The translations under genes and the position numbers were made by a program. Shown in pieces: positions 18,102-33,100 of a stretch of 37,650 nt of DNA. This DNA is from Candidatus Gerdarchaeota archaeon (GTDB taxonomy: Archaea > Asgardarchaeota > Heimdallarchaeia > JABLTI01), in NCBI GenBank assembly GCA_016840945.1, contig JAEORJ010000385.1, positions 1 through 37,650 on the forward strand, read 5' to 3'. The notes under the pieces were generated by a model. The model was not told the DNA's origin. It ran no database searches and worked only from the letters and a program-made list of their open reading frames with translations. How positions within the stretch are numbered: the first letter of the stretch is position 1; each line of letters starts with the position of its first letter.

Positions 18102-21100
18102 TTAAATTGAGGAATTAAAATATGCAGAAACCCGGTTTTTGTGTTTGGTTTACAGGTCTATCAGGTGCTGGCAAAACTACCATTGCCATTGAATTAGAAA
18201 AAGAGCTTTTAAAGCGTGATTTACGTGTGCAAAGACTTGATGGTGATATTGTTCGCAAATCATTAACTCGAGATTTAGGATTTACCGAAGAAGATCGGAA
18301 AATGAATATTGAACGAGTTACTTTTGTTGCACGATTATTAGCAAAACATGGAGTTGCTACTTTAGTATCATTTATTTCCCCTTATATTTCAGTACGTGAT
18401 AATGCTCGCCAAGAAGTGAATGAAGAAAATGCTCAATTTGTTGAAGTATTTGTAAAAGCTTCTGTAGAAGAGTGTGCTCGTCGAGATGTTAAAGGATTAT
18501 ATGAGAAAGCTTTTGCTGGTGAAATTAAGAATTTTACCGGTGTTAGCCACCCATATGAAGAACCTCCAAATGCAGAGATTATTTGTGATACTGAAAATGA
18601 AACTGTTCAAGAAAGTACTCAAAAAATAATAGCTTACCTTGAAAAAACAAAAATTATCCCTAATTCTGGGTAAATAACTCAAAATTTTTGGATAGTTATT
18701 ATAAAAATGGAAAGGAAAGATCATTTTATTGATCTTTCTTAATCTCTTTTATTTTCTCTTGTATTTTCTTTCGATAATCATCTTTGATATTCTTAATCTT
18801 AGTATCTTTGTTCTTTTTAGCAGCTATTTTCTTAGGTTGGCAATATTTATCAAACCATTCGATGATTTTTTCCAAACGATCTAATCGACGATTTGGTTGA
18901 CCTGATCTTGAAAGCTCATGCCCTTCACCTGGATAGCGAACAAATTCTAAATCTAAATCCGGATGAGCCTGTTTAACTGCAGCATATAACATTTCAGCAT
19001 CTGGAATTGGTGCTCTGTAGTCAAGATCACTATGAATGATTCGCAAAGGTGTAGTAATGTTCTTTGCATATGCTGCTGGAGATCGTTTCCAAAGAAAATC
19101 TGATCCTTCTAATGGTGTAGTGCCAAATTCATCATCAATAAGAAGTCGAGCACTATCTGTAGTAGCCCAGAAACTAGACAAGAAATATACTCCTCTTTGA
19201 GATACTGCTGCAGCAAATCTATTATCATGACCTATTATCCAAGCTGTCATAAATCCAGCGTAAGAACCACCAGTTATAGCCATTCTTTTCTTATCGATAT
19301 ATCCGCGATTAACAACTAAATCAACACCTAGAAGGATATCTTGTGAATCATCATCACCCCAAGATTTCTCTATCGCTTGGAAGAATTTCTGTCCATAACC
19401 ATTACTACCTCGAGGATTGCAATAATAAACAACATAACCTTCTGCTGCAAGTAATTGAAATTCATGAAACATTGGAATACCTTGATGGTGTGACCACATG
19501 ACATGTGGACCTCCATGCATATTCAATGCCAAGGGATATTTCTTTTCGGGATCAAAATCAGGTGGTGTTAATATCCAACCTTGTATTTGGAAGTCACCAT
19601 TATTTCCTGGGTACCATACTTCTTCAGTTTGACCTAGTTTTCTGTTAGCTAAGAATTCCTTATTTGGAGCATCTAATAATTCTTCTTTTTTAGTCTTAAT
19701 ATTTAATCGATATAATTTCGATGGATCATTCACATGATGTGCTTGGAAAGTTATCCATTCGCCATCTTTAGATACATCAAAACCTATGATTAATCGGTCG
19801 CCTTCAACAATGGTAATTATTTTTTCAATTTCGATATCCAAGCATCTTATTGTTGAACGAGCTTTTTCCATAACAATGAAGTATAGTTTTTTAGAATCTT
19901 CAGACCAAGTTAACATAAATTTTTCATTATCAATATCTTCAGCAACTATTTTCTTTGTACCTGTTTCCACATCTATTAAACATAATTTCGAAATACCTAA
20001 AGTACCTAGCTCTTTATTATCAACTGTTGTAGCAATTGTTTTTCCATCTGGTGATAATACAAAATCTCCACCCCAAGTATAGAAATCATCAACAATGATC
20101 TTAATCTCACCATCGGGAGTAATTTTTACGATCTCGTAATTTCTTGTTATATTTTCTTCACCTGGTTTTTGTCTTGAGCTTAATGCATAGGAATTATCCG
20201 GAGCTAAATAAGCAAATCCAAAATCATCAGTTGTACTATTAGCCCACCTATCAACTTTTTTAGTCTCAAGATCTAGAACATGAATTTGCCCATTTCGATC
20301 ATCAAAAAATGAGGTACCTGATCGATAAACCATTTTTGTTATTATTCGAGGTTCTACTTTCTTTTCCTCCAATTTCTTTTTATTGGTAGTATAAACTAAC
20401 ACTTCATCTTGATCCCAATCTTTCATTTCATCAGGAGTAGGAGCATTCAATTCATCTTCATTTAACCTCGAGATAAAGATAATCTTCTTGCCATCTTTAC
20501 TCCATTCAAAAGGTGGAGTAACACCATTAAGCATATTGGTTAATTGAACAGCTTCACCACCATTATGGGGTATTAAGAAAATTTGAGGTTTTGGTGGTTC
20601 AGTATTTTTAGGATTCAAAACCATTCTCATTGAAATAAAAGCTAATGTTTTGCCATCGGGAGACCATTTCAATGATGAATCATTAGGCAATCCTTGAGTA
20701 AATTGTTTAGGTTCTTCTAGATATCGCCAAATAGCTTTTCGATATCCATTATCATCTTTAATTGCTTGAGTGATACCATAATAAACCTCATTTGTTGTAG
20801 GTCTAAAGGTAGGCTCACTGATTTGTTTCAAATTAAACAAATCGTTTATTTGTATTAATTCTTTAGAAGATTCATTTTCTGACATGGGTTCATAATGAAT
20901 TTTCTGATTTTTATATTTTGTTTAACTTTTTATTTAGTTAAACAGAGTAGAAATAATAGAAAATGAATTTTTGAAAAGAACAATAAGAGAATAATCATTT
21001 GTTTTTCTTAATCATATCCTCAACAGATTCAAATTCAAGAAGTTCTGCTAATTTAATTAGTGTCTTATTTGCTGCATCCCTAACTTGTTGACTTTTGTCA

Positions 21101-24100
21101 TCTTTTTTAGCTTTGGCTAGATACGGAATCGCTAATTTCACTTGTTTACCCATTCCTTGAAGAACAATAGCAGCACGTTCTCTAACCTTTTCACTTTGAT
21201 CTTCTCTTAAAGCTTTAATTAAAGCAGGTACAGCATCATTCGCTTGTTTACCAATCCATTGTAGAGAGATTGCTGCTTCAACACGAACATTCTCACTTTT
21301 ATCTTCTAATAAAGCATTTATTAATTCAGGAACAGCTTCATCAGCGGCTTGAGTACCTATCCACCCTAAATCTCTAGCTGCTTCTATACGCGTGCTTTCG
21401 CCCCACCCTTCTCTAAGCTGCCATATCATTTTATCCAGCTTTTTCTTATCTGGTCCGCTCATACATTGCCAATCCTATTTATTATATAAGAAAGTAAGGA
21501 ATATTTACACAACATCTATATAAATACTACTTATAACTATTAAATTACACTATTTGGTATAAATATTAGATGTATTCTTATATAAATTACAGCATAGCGT
21601 TAAATTTTTACCTAATAAAGACTTCTGGTTTTATAATTGGTGGATAGCATTGAAATCTGTTAAAACTTTCATAAGAAATATTTACTCGAGGAAAATTTGG
21701 AAGGTTTTAACCATAATTACAATTTTTCTTTCTCTAACACTTTTTCAACTAAATAGTCTTCCCAGTCTGTCAGCTAAAAATACTGCAACAATTAACATTT
21801 CAAATGTTTTCTCTTTAACATCAACTAATTTTTTGCTTGGGAAAATATATGCTTTGCGTGAAGATTATATTTTAGATGGAACAGCAATTACTGCTGATGA
21901 TAATGGCAATAGTTATTTTACAGGATTCTTGGAAACAGACATTTTTAGTACAAATTCATATGCGATTATTGGTAAAATGAATAGCACTGGTGATATTCTT
22001 TGGATCAAATATTGGAGTAAGCAAGATTATCATGAAACAAAGGATATCATATTTGATTCAAATAAAATCTATCTTATTGGGTCGCTAGTTAATAACACCA
22101 ATTCTGATTATTCAGATATATTTCTTGTATGTTTTGATTCAGAAACAGGTTTAGAAATTTGGAATACAACTTTTGGTTTACCTTTATGGTCTGAAAAAGG
22201 AAATTCTATCACAATATATAATGATTTGATTATTTTCTCAGGTTTTTCTGCCCAGTATTATTCTAATATATTTAGTCCTAGTATCCTCTTTGGTTGTTTA
22301 AATAAAACAACAGGGAATCTGATTTGGAGTAATACTATGACCAATAGTTTTTATGACACTAATCCAAAACTTGCCTTTGATTATATAACCGATTCATTTT
22401 ATCTCTCATACAATCGGTTGAATACTGATGGTGATAAATGTCAATACAAATATTACCTACTCAAATATGACATTAATGGCACATTAATTTGGTCAAGAGA
22501 TGAGTTAAGCGACAATTGTGAATTAATATCTGATATTTATTTTGATCAATCAAAGAATATTGTAAAATTATTAGGAAAAACAATAATTGATAAGGAACAA
22601 AACTTGTATGATATATTTCTAGTTAGTTATTCAACTTCAGGTATATTACTAAAGAAAACAATCTTTGAAATTGATAATAAAAATGAAGATCCATCATCAT
22701 TTGTTAAATTGAGTAATAATAAATATCTAATAGCAGGAACAGCAGATTCAGATGCTCAAAAGGATCGTTCAGCTTTTCTTGCTTTAGTAGATGAAAATGA
22801 ATCATTACTATGGTTAAATAAAGTTGAATATTTTACTTCAAGTAGTATTAATGATATAGCGAGAATTAGCAATGACAATATTGTAATTATTGGTAATTGT
22901 AAATTTTCTTTTGATTTTGTATTTGAACGAATATTAATTGGTTTTACAAAAGATTCCGATGAAGATATGTTAAGTGACTATTGGGAACCAATTTTCGGTA
23001 CGGACCCAGAGAAATTTGACACTGATTCTGATGGGTACTCGGATGGAATTGAATATTTGCTCTTTACAGACCCATTGAACCCGAGAAGTAACCCTCACAC
23101 TAGAAATATTTGGGAGAGATTTGCTATTGCGTTATTTATTGTATTAATCCTTGTATTTTTAATTGTCAATGGCTTTTTAGCTATTATGAAACTTAGCAAT
23201 GATGAGCAGAATTCTAAATCTTTTATCGTTAGATTATTTGATACTTTAATCAAAAAAATAAGACATAGAAAAATAGAATAAAGATTTCTTTTCTTTCTAA
23301 ATATTTAAGAAGGTATGAATTGGTTTTTTAGTTCGTATAATAGTTCTTCAATTATGTGATAGTGATGTCTACTTGTAAAAACTGCGGTTCTTCTATTGAT
23401 GATAATCTAGATAACTGCCCCTTCTGTGGACAAGTTATGATCAAGGAAGACTTCAAAGAAATATCAGAAACTTTTACAGAGGAGATTAGTGATGAATCTC
23501 TCATTCAGCAAGATAATCAATTGACTAAGACTTCTCAAGATGAAGATGAGATTCTCTATGCACCAGAAATCGAAGAAATGATTGATGGTGATGGAAAACC
23601 GCACTTAGAACAATTAGAGATTGTACCTGAAAGAAAATATTACATTTGGTTACTTTTAGGTATTATCAGCCTAGGGATAGTTTTACTCATTTATTTGTTC
23701 ATTAATATTGAAGATCTTGAAAGGCATTCATATTATCCTATTGAACCAAGAGGTGAACCAATCAATATTAGTGCATCGCAATCATTAATGATTTTTCTAA
23801 TAGCAATTTGTTTTGGTTTTATCCCCATATTATGGTGGATTTACTACAAAAAATACGCTAGTCTTTATTATCATTTAAGAAACCAAAAAGCTGATTCCGC
23901 TCCTTTCAAAGTCCCTCATCCTCTAATTTATCTAATACCTCTTGTTCTTTCTCATTTGATAGCCTTAATTCCTACAATAGTTTGGTTTGCAACAGGAAAT
24001 GATGTTAGAGCAACTGCTCCAGCAGTGTTTTGGTCAGTCATAGGTTTAGTGTTATTATTTACCTTCATCACTTTTGCTTTAGATTATTTATGGCAAAGAT

Positions 24101-27100
24101 CATTCAATTTTCACATAAGATATGCAAATAATGCTTTAGCTACTGCTACAACTCAAGAGGAATAGTTAACAGAGATTGTATGTTTTTATAGGTTAATTTA
24201 GACTTGGTATCATGTTACCTACTGATAATTGTAAGTGTTGCCAAAATTGTGAACATTTACGAATTGATAATTTTTGCCTAGTTAAGGGAAAATATATCCT
24301 ATCAAAGAACATTATAAAACGACGTGAGTGCGAGAATTTTACATCCAAATTTTTACCCGTATCCAATAAAATTGCTAAAGAAAAGAATTTAAACTCTAAT
24401 CAGATGAAATCATTATTATTAGAAATAGATGATGCTGAGTAAGAATAAATATAATTACTCTTACAAAGCTTCTTAGAAATTAATCGCTAGTAGTAGCTTC
24501 TCTAACTCTTCTTTTCTTTTGAGCACCAGGTTTGTCTCTTAAACCAACAAACCATGCTAGAGTAAAGAAAAGTTGATTTATCCAAGCCCAAAAGACTGTG
24601 AAAGCTCGAACTTTTATTGAACGTAGAACTAGGAACACAATTATTACTATGATCATCCAGAATGCGAATGGTAACCATGTTGTAGTTATGTCTGCCAGAT
24701 TCAGATATAACAAAGGTCTAGTATCCTTAATCATATCAGCATTTGCTACAGCCCAAGTAGACCATTTTTGTAATCCTAATCTTAAAATATTCAATGGAAA
24801 AACTATCGCAGCAGTAGTAGCAATACCTGATGCTTTTCTTCGCCAATTAGTTGGTGTTACTATAATTAGACCAACAAATAATCCAAAGACTACAAAGCCA
24901 GTCGCAAACATATTCATAATAAAATCATGGTCTACCAGATTAGAGTATCTTGTACCCCACCATAAGCTATTCGCTTGATAAAATGATGATAGATTTGCAC
25001 CAAACCAATTTGTGGCTATATTGTCAGTCATAATTCCAAATCCTTGACTTACAGCTGGGATTAATCCTATTGCCATTACAGCTGCTGCTACACCAGCAAA
25101 AATAGAAAAGGTGTTTGCAAAGAAATTCCATTTATTATTAGTAATTTCTTCATGTGGATAATAATTGCCATCTTCAGTTAATGCTACTTTTGGAAAAGCC
25201 AATGTTTTTTGCTCTTCTTTAGCAACAAATTCATCATATTTTGATTTACCTCTAATCCGCCAAGTAAGTCGTTTTATGCCTTCTCCTATAGAATCTATCC
25301 AAGCACCAAAGGTTGATACTATCTTTACACCTGTTCTTTCAATTACCAGAGTGAAAATAACTATTCCAACAAAACCAAATACTTTGCTCAGCATATCATG
25401 GGCATAGAAAAAGGCCTTATCTGCATCATGCCACCTTAGATAAAGTAGTTGAGTAAACCAGAAGTGAAATGCAACTCTGAAAGTATTACCTATGTGCATC
25501 ATAAGGAGATTAGTAACATGAGCTACAACTTTATTTTGCCATTTTGCTGGTGTGACAAAAATTAGAGCCATTAATAAAGCGCCTGCTTCCATACCTGTAC
25601 AAGATCGAATTATTAACAAAATCTTTGGGTAATCATCAAGTCTCATTCCTGGGAAGGTTTGTCCAAAATAGACTAATCCACCAGTTAAGGGATCAAGATC
25701 TATTCGCTCATAATAACCTATTGTGAAACTGTCATATCCGAATATTGTTTTTAAGAGCCAGCCAGCATTATTTCTAACCATTACTTCTAAGAATTCATAC
25801 GCACCCATCCAATCCAATACAAAGAAGATGAAGAATAACAATGCTAAGAATATTGGAATGGTTTTAAGAACAAAATTTAATCGTTCCCGAGGAGTATTGG
25901 GATACCAGGACACTTGACTCATTGAAATCAAACCTTTATATGTCTTAACTCTGCCTATTCAAAAATATTTGCTTTGGTTCTTCTGATAAAAAACTCAATA
26001 GAAAAGTATCAATTCATAATTGTTCTTCTAACCATTTCTTAATTGTTTGTTGCCCCAAACCTGTTATTTGCCATTCAAATATTCTCAAACCTTTTTTATC
26101 AACAATATTTTCAGCTGCAAGATTCTTAAGGTGATATCTGATTGATGAATAACTTACCCCCACAGCATCTGAGATAGCTGAAATTGTAAATGATTTATCT
26201 GGCTTCTTATCAAGAAAAATTAAGATTTTATTTCGAATTTGCAAACCTTTCCGGGTATTTCTTCTTTTTCGAAGTATTGCTTCTGATCGTTCAATCTTTT
26301 CTTTTGGCAAAAGAACTCCAACCAATTAATTTGTTGAGAAAATTGAAAATCTCTATTATATTAGAAGCTTTATGTCATTAAAAAATAAGTTGGTTCACAT
26401 GGTATATTTTTTATACTTATTGTTAAGATTCGACACCGTTAATGTTAAAAAAGTTGATTGAGATGGCTAATAAGAATCAGATTATCAAAAAAGGGAAAGG
26501 AGCAATTATTTTTGAGTCTTTAGTTAAAGATGCTGAATTAATGAGTCCTCTTGAGGGATTCAATAGAAACACTCAGAAAATAGAATTTCGTAAAGATCCC
26601 TTAACAGGGCATAAATCAAGAATAAATAAATTACGAGCTGAACGAGTTAAACAGGCTTCTTCACCAGGAGAGAATTTCGAACATAATTTACAAGAATTAA
26701 TTAATCTCTCCTCTAAGAAATGCTACTTCTGTCCTGAGAATATTACTAAATCTACTCCAAAATTTATTGAAGAATTAGGTATTGGTGAAAGATTAATTGG
26801 GAAAAACGTAGCTTTATTTCCAAATCTTTTCGTATTCTCACAATATCATGTTGTTGGTACTTTAGGTGAGAATCATTTTACTCAGCTTGATGAAATCTCA
26901 GCTGATATTTGGGAGGAAGCAATTATTAAATCAATACAATATTTCTCTGCGGTTTATAAGATGAATAAAAATGTCAGATATCCTTCTATTAATTTTAATT
27001 TCCTACCACCATCAGCATCATCTATTATTCATCCTCACATACAAATTATACAAGATGAAATTGCAACTGGATTAACCGAAATATATCTACAAAAAAGCAA

Positions 27101-30100
27101 AGAGTATTATGAGTTGTATTGTAAGAATAGTAAATCAAATTATTGGTTAGATTTAATTGGATCTGAACGTGAAATAAAAGATCGTTTTATTTCTGAAAAT
27201 GAATTATTAGCTTGGATAGCATCCTTTTCACCTATGGGAAAGAATGAAATAACAGGCATTGTAAAGTTACCGAAAACAGATATCACTAAATTCTCACCTG
27301 AAGAAATTAGATTACTAGCGGAAGAATTAGTTAAGGCATTAAAAGCATTATACAATGGTAGAGGAGCACGCTCAGTTAATATGGCGATGTTTTTGGGCCC
27401 AATTGATGACGATTGCTCTAATTTTTATAGAATAAATATTAAAATTGTTACAAGACCCACTCTAACACCGAACTATACAGGTGATATTGGTTTTATGGAA
27501 TTATTACATCAAGAAACAATTGCTGATGCCTCGCCAGAAATAGTTGCTGAATCTATCAGAAACTATTTCTAAATTATTTTTTATTTTAATAACTATTTTT
27601 TTTATAGAAATGACTATAAAAAAACACATTTATATGAAAAGAAATCTGAATTAATTGAATTGTTTACAAAAACGTTAAATAAAATTACAGAAAGTACTTT
27701 TGTAAATAATAAAATTCTAATATAGTAAGCATTTTATATTAGAGTATTAAAAGTCGCATTGGAGATACTGAAAGCGTGAGTTTCCTTAGAAGATTAATTA
27801 GTGCTGATAGAAAAAAAACAGATGATGGTAGCGGTGTCATTAAACAGCATGTTGCAATAATAGGGTTAGATGCAGCTGGTAAAACAACTATAATGAAACG
27901 TATATTAAGATCAGAATATACTCTCTCCAAACCAACTTTTGGGGTTAATATTGAAGTTTATAGATATAGAACATTAGAGTTTGTTGTTTGGGACTTAGGC
28001 GGACATGCTCCAATTCGAAAAACATTATGGAAGAAATTTGTTACAAAAGCCCAAGTAATAGTTTTTGTTGTTGATGCTGCTGATAAGAAAAGATTTGATT
28101 TAGCAAAAGAGGTTTTTTATGAATCATTGGATAATACTGATGCTGATGCGCCCATACTTTTCTTAGCAAATAAATCTGATAAAGAAGATGCATCTTCTTC
28201 AATTGAAGTTATGGAAGCATTAGAATTACAAAAAATGACTAGATCAGATCGACCATTCAATATGTTTCGATGTTCAGCTTTAACAGGCGAAGGATTATTT
28301 ACTGCTTGGGATTGGTTAGTGGATGTAGTTTCTAAAGATCAAGCTGTTCCTACATGGCATTCTAAAATCTTTTCAGCAGCTATATTTGATAACAATGGCA
28401 CTGAATTAGATGAAACGATTTTTGGCAATCCAACTCAACAAGCTAAGGTCGCTACAGCTTATCGTGAATCCATTAAGGAAACAGAACGTTTCGCTAAACA
28501 AATGAAAGATTATAATGAAGCTGTTACAGTACTTGAAATAATGGAGGATTACCAATTAGTTATTACTAAAAACAAATTGTTTGTTATTGGTATTCTTATC
28601 GATGTTAATGATCCTGTTAGTAGAGTACTTACTATTGCTAGCAGAATTTTCGAAGCTATAGAAATGGATTATCTAAAAGGTCATAAAGTGTCATTGGAAA
28701 AAGTTATCTCGAATTATTTCCCATTAGATGCCATTTCCTAAACCTTTTTTTAACCTATTTCTTTATCAATATCTAATATTTAATTTAGGTAATACATAGC
28801 AATAGATTAATCAAACAAATACCCTTTACATAAAATGGGAGAGCAATAGATGAAAAATACAAAAAAAGCAATTGAAGCGTTTTCAAATTATTTACAGAAG
28901 AAGGAACATGTTATCCCTTGGGTTCTTCTCTTAGGTGAAAAAGGATCCGGAAAAACAACTTTGCTTTATTACTTACTTTCATCAAACAGGGATAAAGTTT
29001 ATCCTGATACTGCTATGAACTGGATTGATATTTCATATAGCAAAGAATGGTTTAAAATAATTGATTTAGGTAAGGAAATATTAAACGATGACTCAGTAAT
29101 GCAATATTTCCTCTCTATTGCTGATGGAATTGTTTATGTAATAAATGGTGATTCTATAGTATCTTTAGCTGAATCAATTGAACCCTTTCATGAAACAGTT
29201 GAAAAAATCCCCTCTAACGTACCATTACTTGTAATAATTAATAAAAGAAATCCAGATATGGAAATAGATCTTAGTTCTCTAATGAATCAATTTGATTTGG
29301 GAAGAATATCATCTCCAACTGATCCTCGTTCATTTCACTTTGAAATCTGTACCATTACAACTGGTGAGGGAGTTTATCGAGCTTTTGATTGGTTTATTTC
29401 CAAATTAATGTCTTATGAAGGCTACCATGAAACTGTTAGCATTCATCGGGTTTTGATTTATGATGTAAATGGATTATTGGATTTCGATGCCCAATTTTCT
29501 AATGTCACAAGTGAAGCGCAGGATGCTGTTCTAATTACTGGGTTATTATCAGCTCTAAATTCAATGACAAGAACACTATTTAAGGAATCAAGTTTTCTCG
29601 ATGTTGTAACTGTTGGCGAGTATTCAATGGTTCTTGTTTCAAAACAACAAAAGATTTGTTGTTTGTTTGTTGAACGTGGTGGCGCAATAGGTAAAGCAAA
29701 ACAAATTGCTGAAATGATTTTAGATCTCTATTTAGCAGAAGGAGATAATAGCAGGATAGTAATTGAAAATATTGTAGAGGAAAGCAAATTCAAAGATTAA
29801 TTTGAAATAAAAATTATTATGTCAATAAAAATAAATTAATTAAGAACGAAAACAAAAAGGTTAACTGTTAAAAACAGATTTAAATATTAAACAGAACTTA
29901 TGTTTTGTAGAAAATCAACATCAAAAAGGTAGAAAAATAATGTCTGGTATGGAATCAAAAAAGGAACATTTGTTAGGAATAGTTTTTGTAACATTTGAAG
30001 ATACTGGTCCATCAGTAATCTATAATGATACTGATTTAACAGAGGAACAAACATTAACATTAGCAGTGGAAGGTATGACAATTGTTGGTCTAGATGAAGG

Positions 30101-33100
30101 ATCATCTGGAAAAACTATGAAAGAAAAGAAAGCCCAGGCTTTTGATACAATGGATGACAAGCGCTCATTCGGACCTTTACCTGTACCTGATGCTCCTAGT
30201 TATCGATCTATAGCAATTACATTTGATGTTGAATCTCAAGCATCAGAAGATCAAAGAATCCTTGAATTTGGTCGAAAATGTATACTGTTTTTGTTATTCA
30301 AGGAAGATTACACCCGAGAAATACTTGATGCTTATGGATTAATTAAACCTTATTTCTCAGTTATTGTAAGAGACATCATTTCAGAAAATGACCTCACTCA
30401 AGGCAATTTATTAGATTTATCAAAGAAAATGGGTTTATTATTCTCTGGTAAATTACCTCGTATATTTACCATTCTTGAAGATGGACAACCCAAAGAATTA
30501 ATTGGTAAAAAGATCCCTGCTTCAGATGTGTTTCTTGTTGCTGATAAAAATAAGAGTACATTGTCTATACTATTCTATCACCCAGATCCTTCTGTCTGGA
30601 GGAGACGTCAAATCTATAAGAGTGCTTCAGAATTAAATTCCAGCGTATTCAAAAACAAACTAAAAGTGGTTTCAGTAACCGAAATTAGTGAAATGAGTAA
30701 AATCCTTGATAGATTAAATGTCTCTATTGAAAAAATCCACTAATTGAATTTCCATTCAATTACTCTTTTTTTCCTTTTCATTGCTAAAACGAATAGCTTT
30801 ATATTAAATAAGAAATAATATGATTTGTTTATTACCAAAAATAACTCATAAATCACACAAATTTGGGGTGTTTGTAAGTGTCAAAAATTATTGCTAAAGT
30901 CGTTTTTGGAGGTGATGGTGGTGTTGGTAAAACAACACTCATCCAACGATACCTTACAGGCGAATTTATTGATTCTACAAAACTTACCATTGGTGTCGGG
31001 TTTCACATCCACCAAATGAGTTATCAAGGCAGAGATATTTCATTGTCTGTTTGGGATCTAGGCGGTCAGGAACAATTCAAACAGATGGGTATTTTTGACA
31101 ACTACTTCAAAGGTGCTTTAGTTGCTGTATTAATGTTCGATCTTACTCGAGCATTATCAATCGGTGGACTTGACACTTGGTACAAATTTGTGGATAAAAA
31201 TGCAAAGACAGATATTATATTAGTAGCTGGTAAAAGTGATTTACCGCGAGACTTTTTGTTAACTGATGAATTCGTTGAAGAAACAATTGAGAAATTTAAT
31301 GCGAAACGTTATATTGAAACTTCATCTGCTAATGGACTTGGAGTAGATTTAGTTTTTAATGAAATTGCTAGAATATCTTTGGATAAATTACCGTTGTAAT
31401 AATTTAAATTAAGAAAATTTTTGTATTAACTCTTTTACTCGAGCAATTACTTTTGGAATTGCTGTTTGAACTTCTTTTGATAATTCTAATCCTATTCCAG
31501 TAATTCTTTTCACCTGTATACCTATAATTGTAATATTTTCAGGTAAGTTTTCTGTTTTTAATGTATAAGCTAATTTGAGAGCAGATATAACATCAAATCC
31601 ATGTGTCGAGCTAAAACCTTTGACTGTTGGTAAATTCTTCTCAGTAACAGTGAATTCAATGATATTTCCAGCTTCAAGATGAGCTATATCTACAGCATCA
31701 ATAATTATTACTTGTGAAAATCCTTCTATTGAAAGAGTAATATCCATCCCGCCTGTTCCTAAATCAGAAATTTTTACATTGGAAGGGAATTGCTCTTTTT
31801 CTAATTCTTGAATAATCTTTATTGCTACTCCATCATCTAATCTCGTTAAGTTACCTACCCCAATTATGTGAATTTGCTTTCTTATAATCGAAGACTCATT
31901 AGACACTTTAACAATACTTCCTTAAAGAGAATATTATTTTGCGATCATTTCATATGGTGGTTTTTGTTTCACGATATAATATTTGTAAACCATATTAATT
32001 ATTAAACTGGTTAGTTTCATAATCCCTAGAATAAGTAGTGCCAAAGTTGCAAAAGCTGTTAAACCAACGAGCCATTCTGTGTTTTCTAATTCTACTGCAT
32101 ATGCTGTTAAACCACTTAGAAGGTTATTGGTAATATGAATAAAGATCGCTGATTCAATACCATATTTAACAAACGCATAACTAAGGAAGATACCAGATAT
32201 TCCTGCTTGAATAATTTTCCATGCATCCCAAGATCCTCCCCATCCAGACCAATGTGCAAAACCAAAAAGTATTGAAGATATACCTATTAAAATCCATTCT
32301 GGATATCTTATGATTTTATTTTTACCTCTAAAAGCAAAAATAACATCAAAAGCAGTTAATTTAGGTAATTGTTTTTTATCTTTTTGTTTATCACCTTCAC
32401 CAACCATAGTCTCATCATTTATCGAACTAATCAATCTTCTATTTAGCTTTTCATCAGTTTTTCCATATTGCTGTAACAGATATCTTGTTAGAACTACTAT
32501 TATCATTAATGAACCTATAATCATCAATCTAAAACTCAATTCTTCAAATATTCCTGCCCAAGCAAGAGATAAAATCATATTAATTGGATCTTGTTCTTCC
32601 ATTTCTGTTGGCGTCTTAACAAAAGGTGATAAGATAAAGACTACTATTATAGATGTTAAAACTGATAAACCTAATAGCTCCATTGATTTTGTTAATGAAT
32701 TATTTTTTAATAAATAAAATACATGACGTAATTTTCCTTTTCGTATTTCAACCTCTTCGATTTCATCAGATCTTGTATAAAATGCTAAAAATGAATTCTC
32801 CTTTTTCATTACTAATTCTGAATTATTATTATCGAGATTATCAGTTTCTGATTTATTATCACTTGGTTTTTCTCTTCTTTTATTTTGAATAAATCGAATT
32901 ATTGCTGGTATTAGCATTAATACTATACATAAAAGATAAGCTCCTATCAGGAGTAGATACAGTGTGTTCTTATTCATATTAATTGGAATGCCAATTTCTA
33001 ATCCAAAAAACCAATATAATCCTTCGCTAACTAAAAGTTCAGTGGGATTATAAAAGAACCAACCGATGAAACTAATTAATGCGATAATAGCTAGTAAACC